64,000 bases of DNA from Euclidia mi. Lineage: Eukaryota; Arthropoda; Insecta; Lepidoptera; Erebidae. A program made the position numbers and the translations under genes. The notes under the pieces were generated by a model that did not search any database, was not told the DNA's origin, and was given only the letters and a program-made list of their open reading frames with translations. The stretch covers positions 4,763,898 to 4,827,897 of the forward strand of contig OX123199.2 in assembly GCA_944739405.2 (NCBI GenBank), read 5' to 3'. This document shows positions 1-10,673 of this stretch, piece after piece; within the stretch, counting starts at the first letter, position 1; every line of letters starts with the position of its first letter.

Positions 1-640
1 ATAATAATAATTCTAATTCTCAATTACTTCCATTTCACTATCTGTGCTCTCAAAGAGGTCAATATCAGTGTAATTGTCTAAACCGTGTTGAATGTTTCTA
101 TGTTCATTCTCACGTTTGATTGCATGATCGCAAACCTTTTTCCACTCTTCAGCCCTGATCATGTTTACTTTTTCAGTCAATAATGTTTTTACTGTAGTTA
201 AATTCATATACCTAAATTTCTCACGATGATATGGTGGCAATCGCAACACAGTGGTCCCATGTTCGGCAAGTGCTTTTTCCACGGAAAACTCTGTATACCT
301 CTCCTTGTGCTGATCTGAAAAAATAAATAAATCTGGGTTTTTGGTAATTTTGGATCAACTGGAATTTCGTGTCTGTTTAACCAGTTAATCATTACCTGTT
401 TAATAGTGTTTGAGTCTTTCAAAATATTTGTTGTAATAGGGTGCGTTGTCGATAACTAGAACAGAATCACTGGGTATATTTGGGAGTAATTGATTAACCA
501 GCCATTTTTCGTAGTTATCGTTATTCATTTCATTGTGATAGGCACCTGTAGTGTCAGTGGATTTATACGTTAAAATGGCACTGGGTACAAAGCTTTTTTC
601 ATTGCCCGCATGAACTATTATCAAACGTTGACAATTGGCT

Positions 641-707
641 TTTTCACTCCTTTTTAGGGTTCCGTACCTAAAAGGTAAAAATCGGAACCCTATTACTAAG
701 CCTCCGC

Positions 708-738
<31 letters not shown>

Positions 739-1194
739 GTGTCTGTCACCAGGCTGTATCTCATAAACCGTGATAGCTAGAAAGCTGAAATTTTCACAAA
801 TTATGTATTTCGGTTGCCGCTATAACAACAAATACTAAAAATAAAAAAAATGAAAATATTAAGGGGGGGGTCCCATTAAATAAACGTGTTTTTTTTTTTT
901 CGTATTTTTGCTCAAAATTACTAACGGTAACAGGTAGACGCTTAATTTTTTTTACGGAATATGTAGTTGTATATTACCTTTAATAAATAAATAATTAAAT
1001 TAAAAAAAGTAAATAAAAAAGGGGGGCTCCCATACAACAAACGTAATTTTTAAGCAATTTGTTACTCGATCTTAGTAAACAAGTAGAAACTTAAAAAATA
1101 TTTAAGTATATATACAACAAACGTGATTTTCTTTTATAGATGATGGTACGGAACCCTTCGTGCGCGAGTCCGACTCGCACTTGCCCAATTTTTT
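641..1194 (+). mobile_element. GGGTTCCGTACC-type element, copy 1, nested in the transposase relic
   Basis: Begins TAGGGTTCCGTACC and ends GGTACGGAACCCTTCGTGCG...GACTCGCACTTGCCCAA, so the two ends are inverted. The 3' end contains a small GCGAGTC/GACTCGC hairpin. It lacks coding sequence and carries a CTGT microsatellite at 707-747. A near-identical copy lies at 27,382-27,930. Flanking Ts (TTTT on both sides) look like a short target duplication. Removing it rejoins the SNKK and KRSEK codons of the host transposase. Read on the other strand it ends in a run of A, so a SINE-like origin is possible. Class not settled. Confidence 0.8.
707..747. repeat. CTGT tetranucleotide microsatellite
   Basis: About ten tandem CTGT units with one interruption, inside the nested GGGTTCCGTACC element. 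The second copy of that element has a longer run (27,433-27,490), so this is an internal part of the element that varies in length. Confidence 0.9.
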
Positions 1195-1621
1195 TCTTAT
1201 TACTCCAAGATTTCCCTTTAGTATGGGATGTATGTATGTAAGACTCATCCATGTAGACGAAATTTTACCTGATTCGCGAAATTTGCGTATTTTATCGAGA
1301 TATTGTGCTTTTCCATTAGAACTTTTCGATTATCTTCCATTTTAGTGAACCGAAATCTCATCTCGTGAAGTATTTTTCTCAACGTCTTTTCAGACCCATT
1401 GTAATTAATAGCTTCAGATAAATTAGCTTTTAATGATTTTATTGTTGGCAGTTCATTATAAGTGTAATTGAAAATCATACACCATTCTTCGAAAAACATA
1501 ATCAAAATCGTCCATATCCAAACGAAATTGCTTTTTGGTCTCCCTTTTTTTGGAGTGCTGAACTTAATTTCAGTAGAATGTGTTTCAGTATGGGAGACCG
1601 TTCATGATTGTCACACGGGTT

Positions 1622-1773
1622 GGTTGTCACAAAGGTCATAATAGAATAGCGAGTGGTGGAATAAGTCCATTAAACGGCATGTCGGAGTACGCTGACATGA
1701 GGTACAAATGGATGTGCTACTCCCTCGCTCCTACCACGCCGTTTAATTATCTGTTATGGCCTCTGTGATAACC
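1622..1773. mobile_element. 152-bp terminal-inverted-repeat MITE nested in the transposase relic
   Basis: The ends GGTTGTCACAAAGGTCATAA and (reverse complement) GGTTATCACAGAGGCCATAA match at 19 of 23 positions over a 23-bp arm. The interior has no ORF and itself contains short inverted repeats. It interrupts the transposase relic between the helix-turn-helix part and the linker. Outer flanks share GGAGACCG, so the true border could lie up to 30 bp further out. Confidence 0.55.
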
Positions 1774-1944
1774 ATACCCGGTCTCCCTGACTTCGTTTAA
1801 TATATTGTTCAAAGTTCTTATTGAAATTCCAGTGGCATTTGTAACTCTCTCGTGAAACTTCTTAAAATAACAACTTACATTTTCATCTACATTTTTTTTT
1901 AATCTGTCAGCTTCGGCTACAAAATATTTATAGGTACACATTGT

Positions 1945-3530
1945 AGATAATTTCGCGCGACTGACCCCGTAAAGGTGTCCCTCTTTTTCCTAAAGATGCC
2001 ATAGTTCAACTTTAAATTATTTAAATTTGGGAGTGTTAACAAGTCTAAATTTATATTTTGAACTGGACGCGACCACACTCTATCGCACTTGAACAACGAC
2101 TGACAACACGGCACATAGGTAGTGTGCGGCAGAGATAACGCTCTACGAAGTCGAAATTAGCCGATTGTCTTTGTCCAAAGGTCGATGTGCAATATTTATC
2201 ACCAGATGCTGTATATCATGTTTTAATCCCGTGACCACGACTGACGCAGCTTATGCTGAAACGGTTTTTTCATTTCACAGTTATTTTATGTAATCCGCGA
2301 TATGCACTCATCAGATGAATAACACTAGCTATATTTTTACAAATCGCCGCAGTTTGAAATTCATTTTCATTTTGTCGAAAGAAGTAAGAGTTAAAAAATG
2401 CGGTAGTATATAATAGAAAACCTTTTAGTATGGAGATGTTGGAATGACTGAAGGTCTCTGTATACATTGTATGGAATAACTGGCCGAACATTTTCGAAAT
2501 AAGTACCGAAATCATAATATCAGGCAAAAGACATCCGCTGCCAAACAAAGCCCTTAGTGTCTTCCATAGACACTGATTTCGAGCCGCTCGCATCCGACCT
2601 TTTGCAGGGTAATTCCGAGCTCTCTCCATATCCAAATGGCTGGCTCTTTGAGCCTTACAATAAGGCCACTGAGTGACCACGTCTCTGACCCGTCACTGGC
2701 GACATACACTGGTCCATGGCATTCGTCATGAGACTGCGGGATATCGTACTTGAGAGCTGCTGTAGCGTGTCGGATTCGACGATTGATCTCTTTGTCAAAA
2801 TTACATATGCCAAACGTAATAGTAATTTCCTGTTGACACGTGAAAATGTTATACCAAATGTCGTCTTGGTGTCAGTATTTAACATTTTTAAATGATTTAT
2901 TTCATATTGTCATAAGTATACAAATACTGCCCATAAATTGAATTACCTGTGTCTAAAATATGTAGCGCCGGTAATCTATTGTTTACCCTCCCGCAAACAC
3001 AAATACATATATGTAGATATGCAATGGCTGCATGTTATCACTAGTACACACCAGAAAATACGACAAATTGTACAGTAGCTCCGGTGTTAACGCACCTTTT
3101 AACATAATTATTACAGGTGAGTGTTTATTACTGAGAGTGGGATTTCAATACTCGGTAAAGAGAAAATGTAATAAATTGTTGTTGTTTGAGAGTGTTTAAA
3201 GAAAAACAAATCATTAATTTACTGAACTTTATTATTGTTAACTCCCATTGTCCCTGCTGGGTAAAGGAATAGTTTCCTACTTGCCTCTAGTAGACCGATC
3301 ATCTGAGAGACAGGAAAAGAAAATGCCGTTAACCAAAAATGGAACTGAAATTCTGGGAGACAAATTTTCAACAAGAATGATTTCTCATTTTACCCGCTGG
3401 GAACTACAGAAAAAAATCCCATTGACCCCTGTGGGGACGAAAAGCTAGGGCAAGATAAAAATAACCCTCAAACTGCATTTATCCACAACTTCGAGTGTAG
3501 GTAGGGCATGAACTTTTGACGTGATTTTTG
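1945..3530. other. No recognised gene; two uncharacterised open frames
   Basis: The part nearest 1945 is probably the 5' region of the transposase relic. Minus-strand frames of 136 and 76 codons (2270-2680 and 2655-2885) overlap in different frames and match nothing I recognise. They have no convincing splice context. A plus frame at 3248-3448 is similarly unsupported. I see no repeat termini I can define. Confidence 0.4.
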
Positions 3531-3536
3531 TCGTAC

Positions 3537-3598
3537 ACATTTATGTTAAGGTGTACTTGTAGGGAGACATTCATGTTAAGTTCTACTTGTAGGGAGAC
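3537..3598. repeat. Imperfect tandem duplication, about 31 bp twice
   Basis: CATTTATGTTAAGGTGTACT... and CATTCATGTTAAGTTCTACT... follow one another, both ending CTTGTAGGGAGA. A second local duplication of about 22 bp (AGCTGTGAAGGACTCGGC) lies at 3707-3748. Both sit in the decayed region downstream of the RTE endonuclease fragment and are probably replication slippage. Confidence 0.7.
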
Positions 3599-3794
3599 TA
3601 TAGAGGTCCTCAAGCATTGTGCCAATTTCTTCCATGATCAACATGACTAAGATGTATGCAGCAAATCGAATTTGAGTGATGTATTATTAAAGCCGAGTCC
3701 TTCACAGCTCTTAATGCCGAGTCCTTCACAGACCAGAAGCTTGAAAATGTCTTTCAGCAAAGCCGTGAATGGTTTCAGTGATGTATCATCCCCC

Positions 3795-4016
3795 TTACTC
3801 AAGTCCTTTCCCTTGCTGTAGTGGAATCGATCTCGAGCTCAGCTCCTGGATGCGGAATGAAATATTTAGTATAACGCTTTCCATGAGAGAGGTGTAGACG
3901 ATGAATCCCACACCATCTTGCAAATGTTGACCATCCTCCTGGTAGAAGAGCAAGATATCGAAATTGATGATTATCGGATCTTGGGATTTCGGATAGGATA
4001 CAATTCCTCCTTTCAA
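3795..4016 (-). pseudogene. RTE-type LINE endonuclease fragment
   Basis: Open for 73 codons on the minus strand. The stretch DGQHLQDGVGFIVYTSLMES followed by VILNISFRIQELSSR resembles the apurinic endonuclease domain of RTE/BovB-like LINEs, where HxxGVGFIV and a later SSR motif are conserved. Those proteins are near 1000 residues; only a short middle piece is here, without the catalytic N-terminus or reverse transcriptase. The downstream sequence to about 3600 may continue it but is full of stops and small duplications. Identification is by motif resemblance only. Confidence 0.5.
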
Positions 4017-4019
4017 AGG

Positions 4020-4062
4020 AGAGGCCTAGTCCAGCAGTGGACTGTTAAAGGCTGATGATGAC
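4020..4062 (+). repeat. GTCCAGCAGTGGAC-type retroelement 3' tail
   Basis: GAGGCCTAGTCCAGCAGTGG followed by GGCTGATGATGA is a common 3' terminus of lepidopteran RTE-like LINEs and of SINEs that use them, ending in GAT repeats. It lies back-to-back with the minus-strand endonuclease piece, so the two come from separate insertions. Confidence 0.6.
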
Positions 4063-4779
4063 AATTCTTCCAGCTCAACAAACTTTTCTTCAGGAAGCGC
4101 GTTATTCAGTGTGCGCGGGTTCAATATTGCCTGGCTCAATTTTCCTCGATGGTGGTAACTGGATCTCTGTCTCAGACTTTTCGGATCCCCTGCCTCGCCG
4201 TTAACTTGGCCGCTATCTGAACTAGGAGTAGCGGAGCCACCGGATAGAGGTCACTTTTTTACTATAGGGCTCACTCTTATGGTGTTTCACAGTACCTAAT
4301 TGCCACGTATGGTAGACGGATTGCCAGGAAGTATTTGATGCTAGACGCTGCTGCCCATCTATCATCTTTCTATTTACTTCCGCCTGACTTTAGATGGTTT
4401 GACCGCCATCTTACGGTTGACTGATTGCACTGAAGTTGATCTTCATCAGTGGGCGATGGGGTCGTCACGTCCCGACGCCGTAATCATAAACAATTTATAA
4501 ATGAATATGACTGCTACAATAGACTTCTACCAATAATTCTAGAGTATTATATTATTGTATACATTTCAATTACTATACTATTTTATGCGATACCACAGTG
4601 GAGAAACCATCAGATAGATACGTAAATGGTCTGATATTCATTAAGCACGCACCACAAACTATTCTATAATATGTACATATTAAATTGATAATAATCGTCG
4701 CCTGCTAAACGGTGAACAACTACGTACTCCATATGTAGCTCTGAATGACAAATATCTCCAATTATAATCATATATGTAT
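4063..4779. other. No gene seen; possible old repeat
   Basis: The block ends with GGGGTCGTCACGTCCCGACG at 4460-4479, a string that recurs with one change at 7564-7583, so at least that part is repeat-derived. No coding potential recognised. Confidence 0.4.
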
Positions 4780-5340
4780 ACATACATAGACTCACGCCTG
4801 TTTCTCGGAGGGGTAGGCAGAGACTACGGAACGCCATTTGCAACGATCCTGACAAATCTCTCTTGCTTCATTCACTTCCAGCAGATTCCTCATGCATGCT
4901 CTTCTGTTCAGGGTACTTCTCACCTGTCCTGTTTTTAGGATGTCTCCAATCTGGTCAGAGAACGTCCGCCTAGGTCTTCCCCTTCGTCATGTCCCTTCCA
5001 CACTTGCCTAATATATCTGCTTGGTCAGTCTTTCGTCATCCATCCTCTCCACGTGCCCAAACCATCTTAGCATACCTTTCTCGATGCTTGTCACTATATC
5101 TTCTTTTACCCCACAACGCTCTCTTATCACACAATTCTTTACTCTGTCAGTCAGAGAGACACCACACATACTTCTCAGTGCTCTCATTTCTACAGCATTT
5201 ATTCTACTTTCATAACTCTTCTGCCATACCCAACTATCACTACCATATATAAGAGTAGCTGTACTAACACCCCTCTATGCACAGCCAAACGTGCCTTTTT
5301 GGACTCGTTTTGGCTATTCATAAACGCCTTCAGAGCTCCA
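4780..5340 (-). mobile_element. 5'-truncated LINE, 3' end only, same family as the 33-35 kb copy
   Basis: Reverse complement of sequence closely related to 34,381-34,960. It starts (minus sense) at TGGAGCTCTGAAGGCGTTTA and ends at the GCCTACC...CAGGCGTGAGTCTATGTATG tail. It encodes the C-terminal region of the LINE polyprotein with frame damage and keeps a short TATG-rich tail. 5' truncation is usual for target-primed reverse transcription. Plus-strand frames at 4989-5252 and 5021-5215 are antisense shadows of it. Confidence 0.85.
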
Positions 5341-5554
5341 TAATCATATAAAGTAATATAATAATATTTTTAACTATCTTGAGATCAAAAAAATCATAAA
5401 ATACACAGTCAATTAAAACAACAGAGTTGTATGCCAACATCTGCCTAATTTTACTTGTGTATTTTTATCGTTTGGTTTAACCCGCTTACATGTACTTGGT
5501 ATTTATTTTTCTATTTATCGTTTCTTGGGATATTATCTCAAGTACACAGTCTAG
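5341..5554. other. AT-rich sequence between LINE fragments
   Basis: Nothing recognisable on either strand. Confidence 0.4.
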
Positions 5555-5830
5555 AGACGTGCACTGCGGGACATAGGCCTCCTTCAAGGATCCAGACAGA
5601 CCGATCTTGATCCTCTGCCCCAATTGCCATCGATTCTTTGAGCTATGTGCTCTGCCCATTGCCACTTCAGCTTGGTTATTCAGAGAGCTATTTCAGCGAC
5701 CTTGGTTCACCTGATCTCGCAGGAAGACTCCGATCATGCTCTTCATTGCCGTTGCAGTGACTTTGGCTTCTGTTAAAGCTAGTAGTAGTGTTCCCAATAC
5801 GAATCGGATCATGTGCTATTTAGACGTCAT
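5555..5830 (-). mobile_element. RTE/BovB-like LINE C-terminus and 3' tail
   Basis: Minus-strand translation includes LKWQWAEHIAQRIDGNWG, very close to the KLKWQWAGHI...R.DGRW signature before the stop in RTE-type reverse transcriptases of insects. The downstream GGAGGCCTATGTCCCGCAGTG is a variant of the GTCCAGCAGTGG tail. In-frame stops and missing upstream domains show it is a dead, 5'-truncated copy. Confidence 0.75.
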
Positions 5831-6059
5831 CGAGCATTATGCTAAGCTAGGTCTTCCATGGTTTCAACCAGAGAAGTTGGACTACGTTTAGACTAGAGAG
5901 AACATGCTTGCTATATTCCCTTATAGGTACCGAACGTGCAACATATAATATCAGTTGGTCTTAGTTGGTGAATCATAACGTCAAATTACGCGTCTCATTT
6001 GAAGAGGCATAGACTCCTTACAGACTCATATCTTTGACTGCATTCTTTAAATAGCCGTG

Positions 6060-6099
6060 CTGTCAAATCCCATCACTAAGGAGTGATGGGATTTGACAG
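6060..6099. repeat. Perfect 18-bp inverted repeat with 4-nt loop
   Basis: CTGTCAAATCCCATCACT, loop AAGG, then the exact complement. The stem has no mismatch. It may be the core of a foldback MITE; the flanks show no longer arms. No coding context. Confidence 0.85.
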
Positions 6100-6172
6100 T
6101 GAAAGGAGATATCGATGTTTTTTGAATGAGGGATAATTACGGAAACAAACTAACGGACATATGTGTATAACT

Positions 6173-6240
6173 GAATCGAACCCACAAGCTTCGGCGTGGC
6201 AGACGGTTACACTCACGCCAACTGGGTTGTCACTTCAGCA
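6173..6240 (-). repeat. tRNA-like SINE head
   Basis: Read on the minus strand it has a box-A-like stretch (AGTTGGCGTGAGTGTAACCG) and a box-B-like GGGTTCGATTC at pol III spacing. No acceptor-stem pairing is evident, so this is a SINE head rather than a tRNA gene. It is similar to the head at 49,130-49,187. Confidence 0.6.
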
Positions 6241-6938
6241 GTTCACTGCTGTACTAATAGGTACATAAAGGCGAATCATTTGTGTTGGCAGATCACAAAT
6301 CGTATTACCTACCACTCTAAAAGAATCGAGCAGTGTCCAACGTAAGCGATAGCAAGCAACGTGATATGATGCGACGCAAACAAATTGCCAAAGCCTGTTA
6401 GCCAATCTGGTACAATTCGTACAATAGATAATCTAAGTGTCCGTTTCTTAGTACTGTCTGTCTGGCAAATCTTTGCAAAGCACTGTCAGGCGTCGACAGC
6501 AAAAACTACAATTTCAATATTTTATTTCATTACTTCTACGGCTTAAATATATCGACACATACTAAAGTTAGACATTTGACCAAAAATATTTATCGATAAA
6601 TCATCACTGTTATTCGTTACAGTGACACACAACACTCGGTTTCCTAACTCTATGTTTTGTCTACTGTCTGGCTACCACAAGACTGCTATAAGATCGTGCT
6701 GCTATACCTATCGATAGCTCTTTCTATCATACTGCATGTGTCATTAGAAAGAAGATATCCATCATAGCAACCGCTGTTGTTATTTTAGTGTTACTTCTAT
6801 GACTTAATGTTATATATCTTTGGTTTCAACCATGAATACTAAAGTAAGGAACTTTTGTTAGCTACGTCCGCGAATGTATCCAAAGCCGCTATCTTAAACA
6901 GGTATATGTTTATGTATATTATATGTATATTAACATGT

Positions 6939-7009
<71 letters not shown>

Positions 7010-7613
7010 TATTTGTTATTATATTTGAATTTAAAATTTTTTAATTTAGTAGGTATGTATAGTTACTGGGACCAATAAATTTAATTCAATAATTAGTAAC
7101 TTTTCGTACCCTATCCCGCTCCACTATCCTTGCTTTTTGAAGAAGGAATCAAAACGTTGAAGCCTTTCTTCTCCATGAAGCTAGCGAGCAAGTCGCCCCG
7201 CCAGTTCTGATGTCCATATCCTCAACTCTCAGCTCAAAACAGCCTCGTTTGCCTAGCTTTTAAAATGGTATTGCAGCTCTGTACTATAGTGTATCTAATC
7301 TATAGCACGAAATATGACATTTCACATAACTTCCACCTTCTCATCAAGGTGCGTTGAAGTCAAAGCGTATACCTGTATGGCCTTCAACGCATATTGTTTA
7401 GATATTCTGAGTATAAGATACGCTGACCTCCTCGACACACTTGCGATATTTACCACGCTGTTCACGAGAGATTTGTGAACGATGAACCGCGAAAAGCAAG
7501 TTACTGGTATTGAGAACTATCGAGTTCTCAACCTGTCTTCGGACTAGCCTATAGTACTCTCTGGGGTCGTCACGTTCCGACGCCTATGGCTTTTATCTAA
7601 TAAACTAATTAAA
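6241..7613. other. AT-rich non-coding sequence
   Basis: No gene recognised. Holds the TA/TG microsatellite and, at 7564-7583, a second copy of GGGGTCGTCACGTTCCGACG seen at 4.46 kb. Confidence 0.45.
6942..7008. repeat. Compound (TA)n(TG)n microsatellite
   Basis: About 35 nt of alternating TA run directly into about 30 nt of TG. It would be expected to vary between individuals. Confidence 0.97.
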
Positions 7614-8605
7614 CTATAGTCCGTGCCACGAGAACATAGACTGTTTGTAAACAAAGAATTTCTACTAAGTGACTTACGGATAGTTCTGTCAAAAACAAAT
7701 AATGTCAAATCCAATGAGCGCAACAGTACATAGATACGTGTCATGGGAAACTAATATGTCAATGGATCGGGTTTTTATCGATATTATGCGCTGTCAACAG
7801 GATCCTTTGATGTTTTGAGGTACTGACGCCTAGAATGTAAACATTTGGCGTTAGTTCATTGAAATCTTACTTTCTTGGGCTTAACATGCATTTATAGGAC
7901 ATAATATTTTTTTTTAGTTATCAAGAAGGGGCAAATGTAAAGTTAAATACAAGTTTATAGGATCGCAACACTCTTCCCGCTGCCGGCATTTCGGAAAAGC
8001 GGGTGCAGAATAGCAGATGGCAAACTATTAGGTAGTCGCACAAAAAGTTATTTATACATAAAAAAGAAATAGCGTTTTCAGACTACCGTAACTTTTAATG
8101 GATTTTTTTAAGTTGATTCTGACGGTTTTATTCACAGACAACGTACAATCTCCATGCTTAGATTTTTTTATGCAATGCACTAGCTGTAATATTATTCAAT
8201 TGTTGGTCAATAATTTAATATTTTAGGATAGGTAGGCTACTTTGCAAATGATTTATTGTCTATGATTTGAAAAAGTCATGTCAATAATAGCGTAATACGT
8301 ATGTTCTCTATCATTTACATCCATGGTACTCTATTTTTCCTTAATTTACATATTAAATTACGTGTAAAACGAAAAAAGAAAATCGGCAAACTTATGAACA
8401 TTCGACCATTCAAAGACAAAATCAAATATATTTATTTCAGTAAAATTTAATAATATACATTTAAAAACATAGTGGCATGATTAAGCATTGAAAAAAAAGA
8501 CTGTTCAAAAAGTATAAAATCTAAAACACAACTGTTTGAAAAAAGGTTGTGAAGCCCTATATGTTTGTTTACAAAAAGTCTATCTTCTCGTGGCACCAAC
8601 TATAG
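7614..8605. mobile_element. About 1-kb DNA transposon remnant with 40-bp terminal inverted repeats
   Basis: The left end CTATAGTCCGTGCCACGAGA...GTAAACAAA and the reverse complement of the right end CTATAGTTGGTGCCACGAGA...GTAAACAAA agree at nearly all of about 42 positions. TA dinucleotides sit at both ends. The 0.9-kb interior is AT-rich with no recognisable transposase, so it is non-autonomous. A solo terminus with the same CCGTGTCACGAGAACATAGA core is at 47,567-47,600. Confidence 0.75.
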
Positions 8606-10205
8606 AAATAATATCGTTCCTAATAAACTTTATACGTAACTAACTTGAAAAGCACAACCAAAGAAGATTTTATTCTTTCAAAAAACTTAAATAAGAGCAC
8701 ATAATATTCAGAGTTCATATGTCTCTTTCTGACCGTAGTACGTGTCGCGATAATAGAAAAAGTATATCTAAGGTACTACAAAACTATAAACTAAGGATAA
8801 CCTGCATCATCCGAAATCCAGATTAAATCAATTTATTATTGCAACGACGACGCAGCCATGAACACGTAGATGTGCTTGCCAAACTTGTCAAAGTCTTTCT
8901 ATTTTATTTTTGCTGTACGTTATGTTCAATGTTCTAATTGTTCAGTGTGACTTTCTGATATATTTATGCGCGGCATAGAGAAAAATAAAATAATATAATT
9001 TTAATGACAGATATAATATAGTGCTAGAAGTGCTGCAAAATAATAAATAATTCCTACAGTAAATGTACCTCACCAACGGCCTCGCCGTTGGAAGATAGGC
9101 TTCTAAATTAGTAACCGTAATTATAATAATACGTGGAGGTAACAATTGTAAATGAATGTCAAGATATGGTTTAGCGAATTTAATCTTATATCCGAGTGAA
9201 TATTATAGACAATGTGTTAACCGCGTAGGTATATCTAATAATTATACTGTAATAATCACTTTCATTACATTATTTGTAATAATCTAGTAATATTTGTTTA
9301 TCATTCCTTATCATGTGGTGTGTCACTAAGATTAATATTTACGAAAAATATTACTTAGTTGAATAAGTTACTTTCAATGCTGTAGGAATAAGCTATCATT
9401 TATCGCCTGAGAGGCACAAAGATTATAAAAATAACAGATTTTTTAGTTCTGCCTAAGTCAAATTGCTTGATGGCAAGCTTTTAGTGAAATCTTATAGCGA
9501 TGGTCATAATTGTTAACGTGGCATGACAACCCTTCACATTTTAATATATATATTTTAACATATTTATATAAATATGCCGATCAATGTTTGAACATACCGA
9601 AAAATAAACTTATTTTTCGATATATTGTAATTGTAGTAGTACCTACTTGGCCTTTTGCCTTTTGCTAAAAACCATCGAAAGTGCTAGTTATTATAATCAT
9701 TATGAGTATTATGTAGTATCCTTTACTACCGATAATTACGTATAAAGTAATTTATGCATATAATAACTATAAACAATATAATAATGATTTGAACCCAGGT
9801 GCAAATGGAAGTCATGCATTTCTTTCAATCACAAAAAAATATCTTCAAACCCAAGACTAATTTTATATCTAAATGTAGTTAGAATCATCGAATGTTATAT
9901 ATGTCGCGCGTAAAAAGATATATGCATTTATATGGTAATGGTAGTTGAGAACTACTATTATGCAAATACTTTGCTAAAAATATATATTTTTTGTATACAG
10001 TTAATATGACTGTAATCTTTATGATCATAAAATTCTACAAAGTTAAGTTTAAGTTTTACAGTATAAACGACAATGGCGTATATATATAGTGTACGTTGCG
10101 CGTTGACGCAACAATTGTAGCTCTCAACAATCGGCGCATCATGTTTGTACCGCAATAATAAGAACCTTATATTATTTTCGTTAAAGCGATCTAGTTATAA
10201 ATAAC
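8606..10205. other. AT-rich non-coding sequence, probably downstream of the receptor gene
   Basis: No repeat termini, coding frame or RNA gene recognised. It lies just beyond the poly(A) signal of the minus-strand terminal exon. Confidence 0.4.
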
Positions 10206-10211
10206 TTTATT
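10206..10211 (-). terminator. Canonical poly(A) signal AATAAA
   Basis: Minus-strand AATAAA about 118 nt downstream of the stop codon of the 10,329-10,549 exon. The distance and orientation fit the 3' end of that transcript. Confidence 0.55.
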
Positions 10212-10328
10212 GATGGTACGTGCGTTTCTATATCGGGGAACTACTACTATACGGTTGGGGAATAGAAGAAACGGAATCGTTCTCTTGTCGCAGACATTAG
10301 CTGTGGTAACTACCATTCTGTGTGGGCG

Positions 10329-10549
10329 TCATATGTTGTGCTCCGCGACGCTGGTGCTACTCGCAGGGTCGAAGACCTCGATGTCGACCGATCTCTGTGC
10401 GAAGTGGTTGCGCTGGCGGCTGTTGTCGAACGTCCAGCGTTTGATGACTGGCTCGCAGCGATGCCGGCGCGTGGTGAGCTGCCGATCCACACTGACCGAC
10501 GACAGGGCTATGGTGTTGGCCGCCTCCGTACCGCCACTCACGAACGACG
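10329..10549 (-). CDS. Candidate terminal exon, probably cytoplasmic tail of the GPCR
   Basis: GC- and CpG-rich segment in AT-rich surroundings. On the minus strand the acceptor AATTTTGTCCACAG is followed by a frame open for 72 codons to TGA at 10,331-10,329. The exon begins with two bases (CG) that complete a split codon, which is the phase left open by the donor of the TM7 exon at 47,040. The peptide is hydrophilic, with no membrane segment, and is rich in Ser, Thr, Arg and His (for example KRWTFDNSRQRNHFAQRS near the middle), as expected of a receptor tail. I recognise no domain. Three other frames, two of them on the plus strand, are also open here; the minus frame is preferred because splice site, phase, stop and poly(A) signal agree. 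Linking it to the 47-kb exon is inference. Confidence 0.55.
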
Positions 10550-10673
10550 CTGTGGACAAAATTCACGTTTAATCATGGTAGTCACTTTGTTCAAGCAAGT
10601 ATGTGACATTACTATTGAGACTGGGGTCTTGTATTGATGTGCACATAATTATGCTGCCACGTGCTAGGTTTAT

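Larger units (their letters stand above)
13..1941 (-). pseudogene. IS630/Tc1-type (DDE_3-like) transposase relic, split by two nested insertions
   Basis: Cut-and-paste transposase remnant. Read on the minus strand, 1941-1747 gives an N-terminal helix-turn-helix-like part (RVTNATGISIRTLNNIL). About 1590-1195 gives the linker and first catalytic Asp in YMDESYIHTSHTKGKSW, with a frameshift near 1450-1480. About 639-400 gives RLIIVHAGNEKSFVP and the second Asp in VLVIDNAPYYN. 422-204 and 282-13 continue in other frames and contain VLRLPPYH. The usual CDLNPIE stretch after PPYH is missing, so the third catalytic acid is lost. The order and motifs match the eukaryotic DDE_3 transposases common in insects. 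The frame is broken by shifts, by a 152-bp element at 1622-1773 and by a 550-bp element at 641-1194. It is certainly inactive. Family is fairly sure; exact clade is not. Confidence 0.8.

Noticed and set aside
2270..2885. 136- and 76-codon minus frames
   Set aside because: No recognisable motif and they overlap in different frames; kept only as a note in the non-coding block.
4989..5252. 87-codon plus-strand frame (MSLPHLPNIS...)
   Set aside because: Antisense of the LINE 3' coding end. The same antisense frame appears opposite the second LINE copy at 34,478-34,741, so it tracks the LINE and is not a gene of its own.
10210..10637. 120- and 105-codon plus-strand frames over the GC-rich segment
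   Set aside because: Open because of GC/CpG bias opposite the minus-strand exon; no splice, stop or poly(A) logic on this strand.
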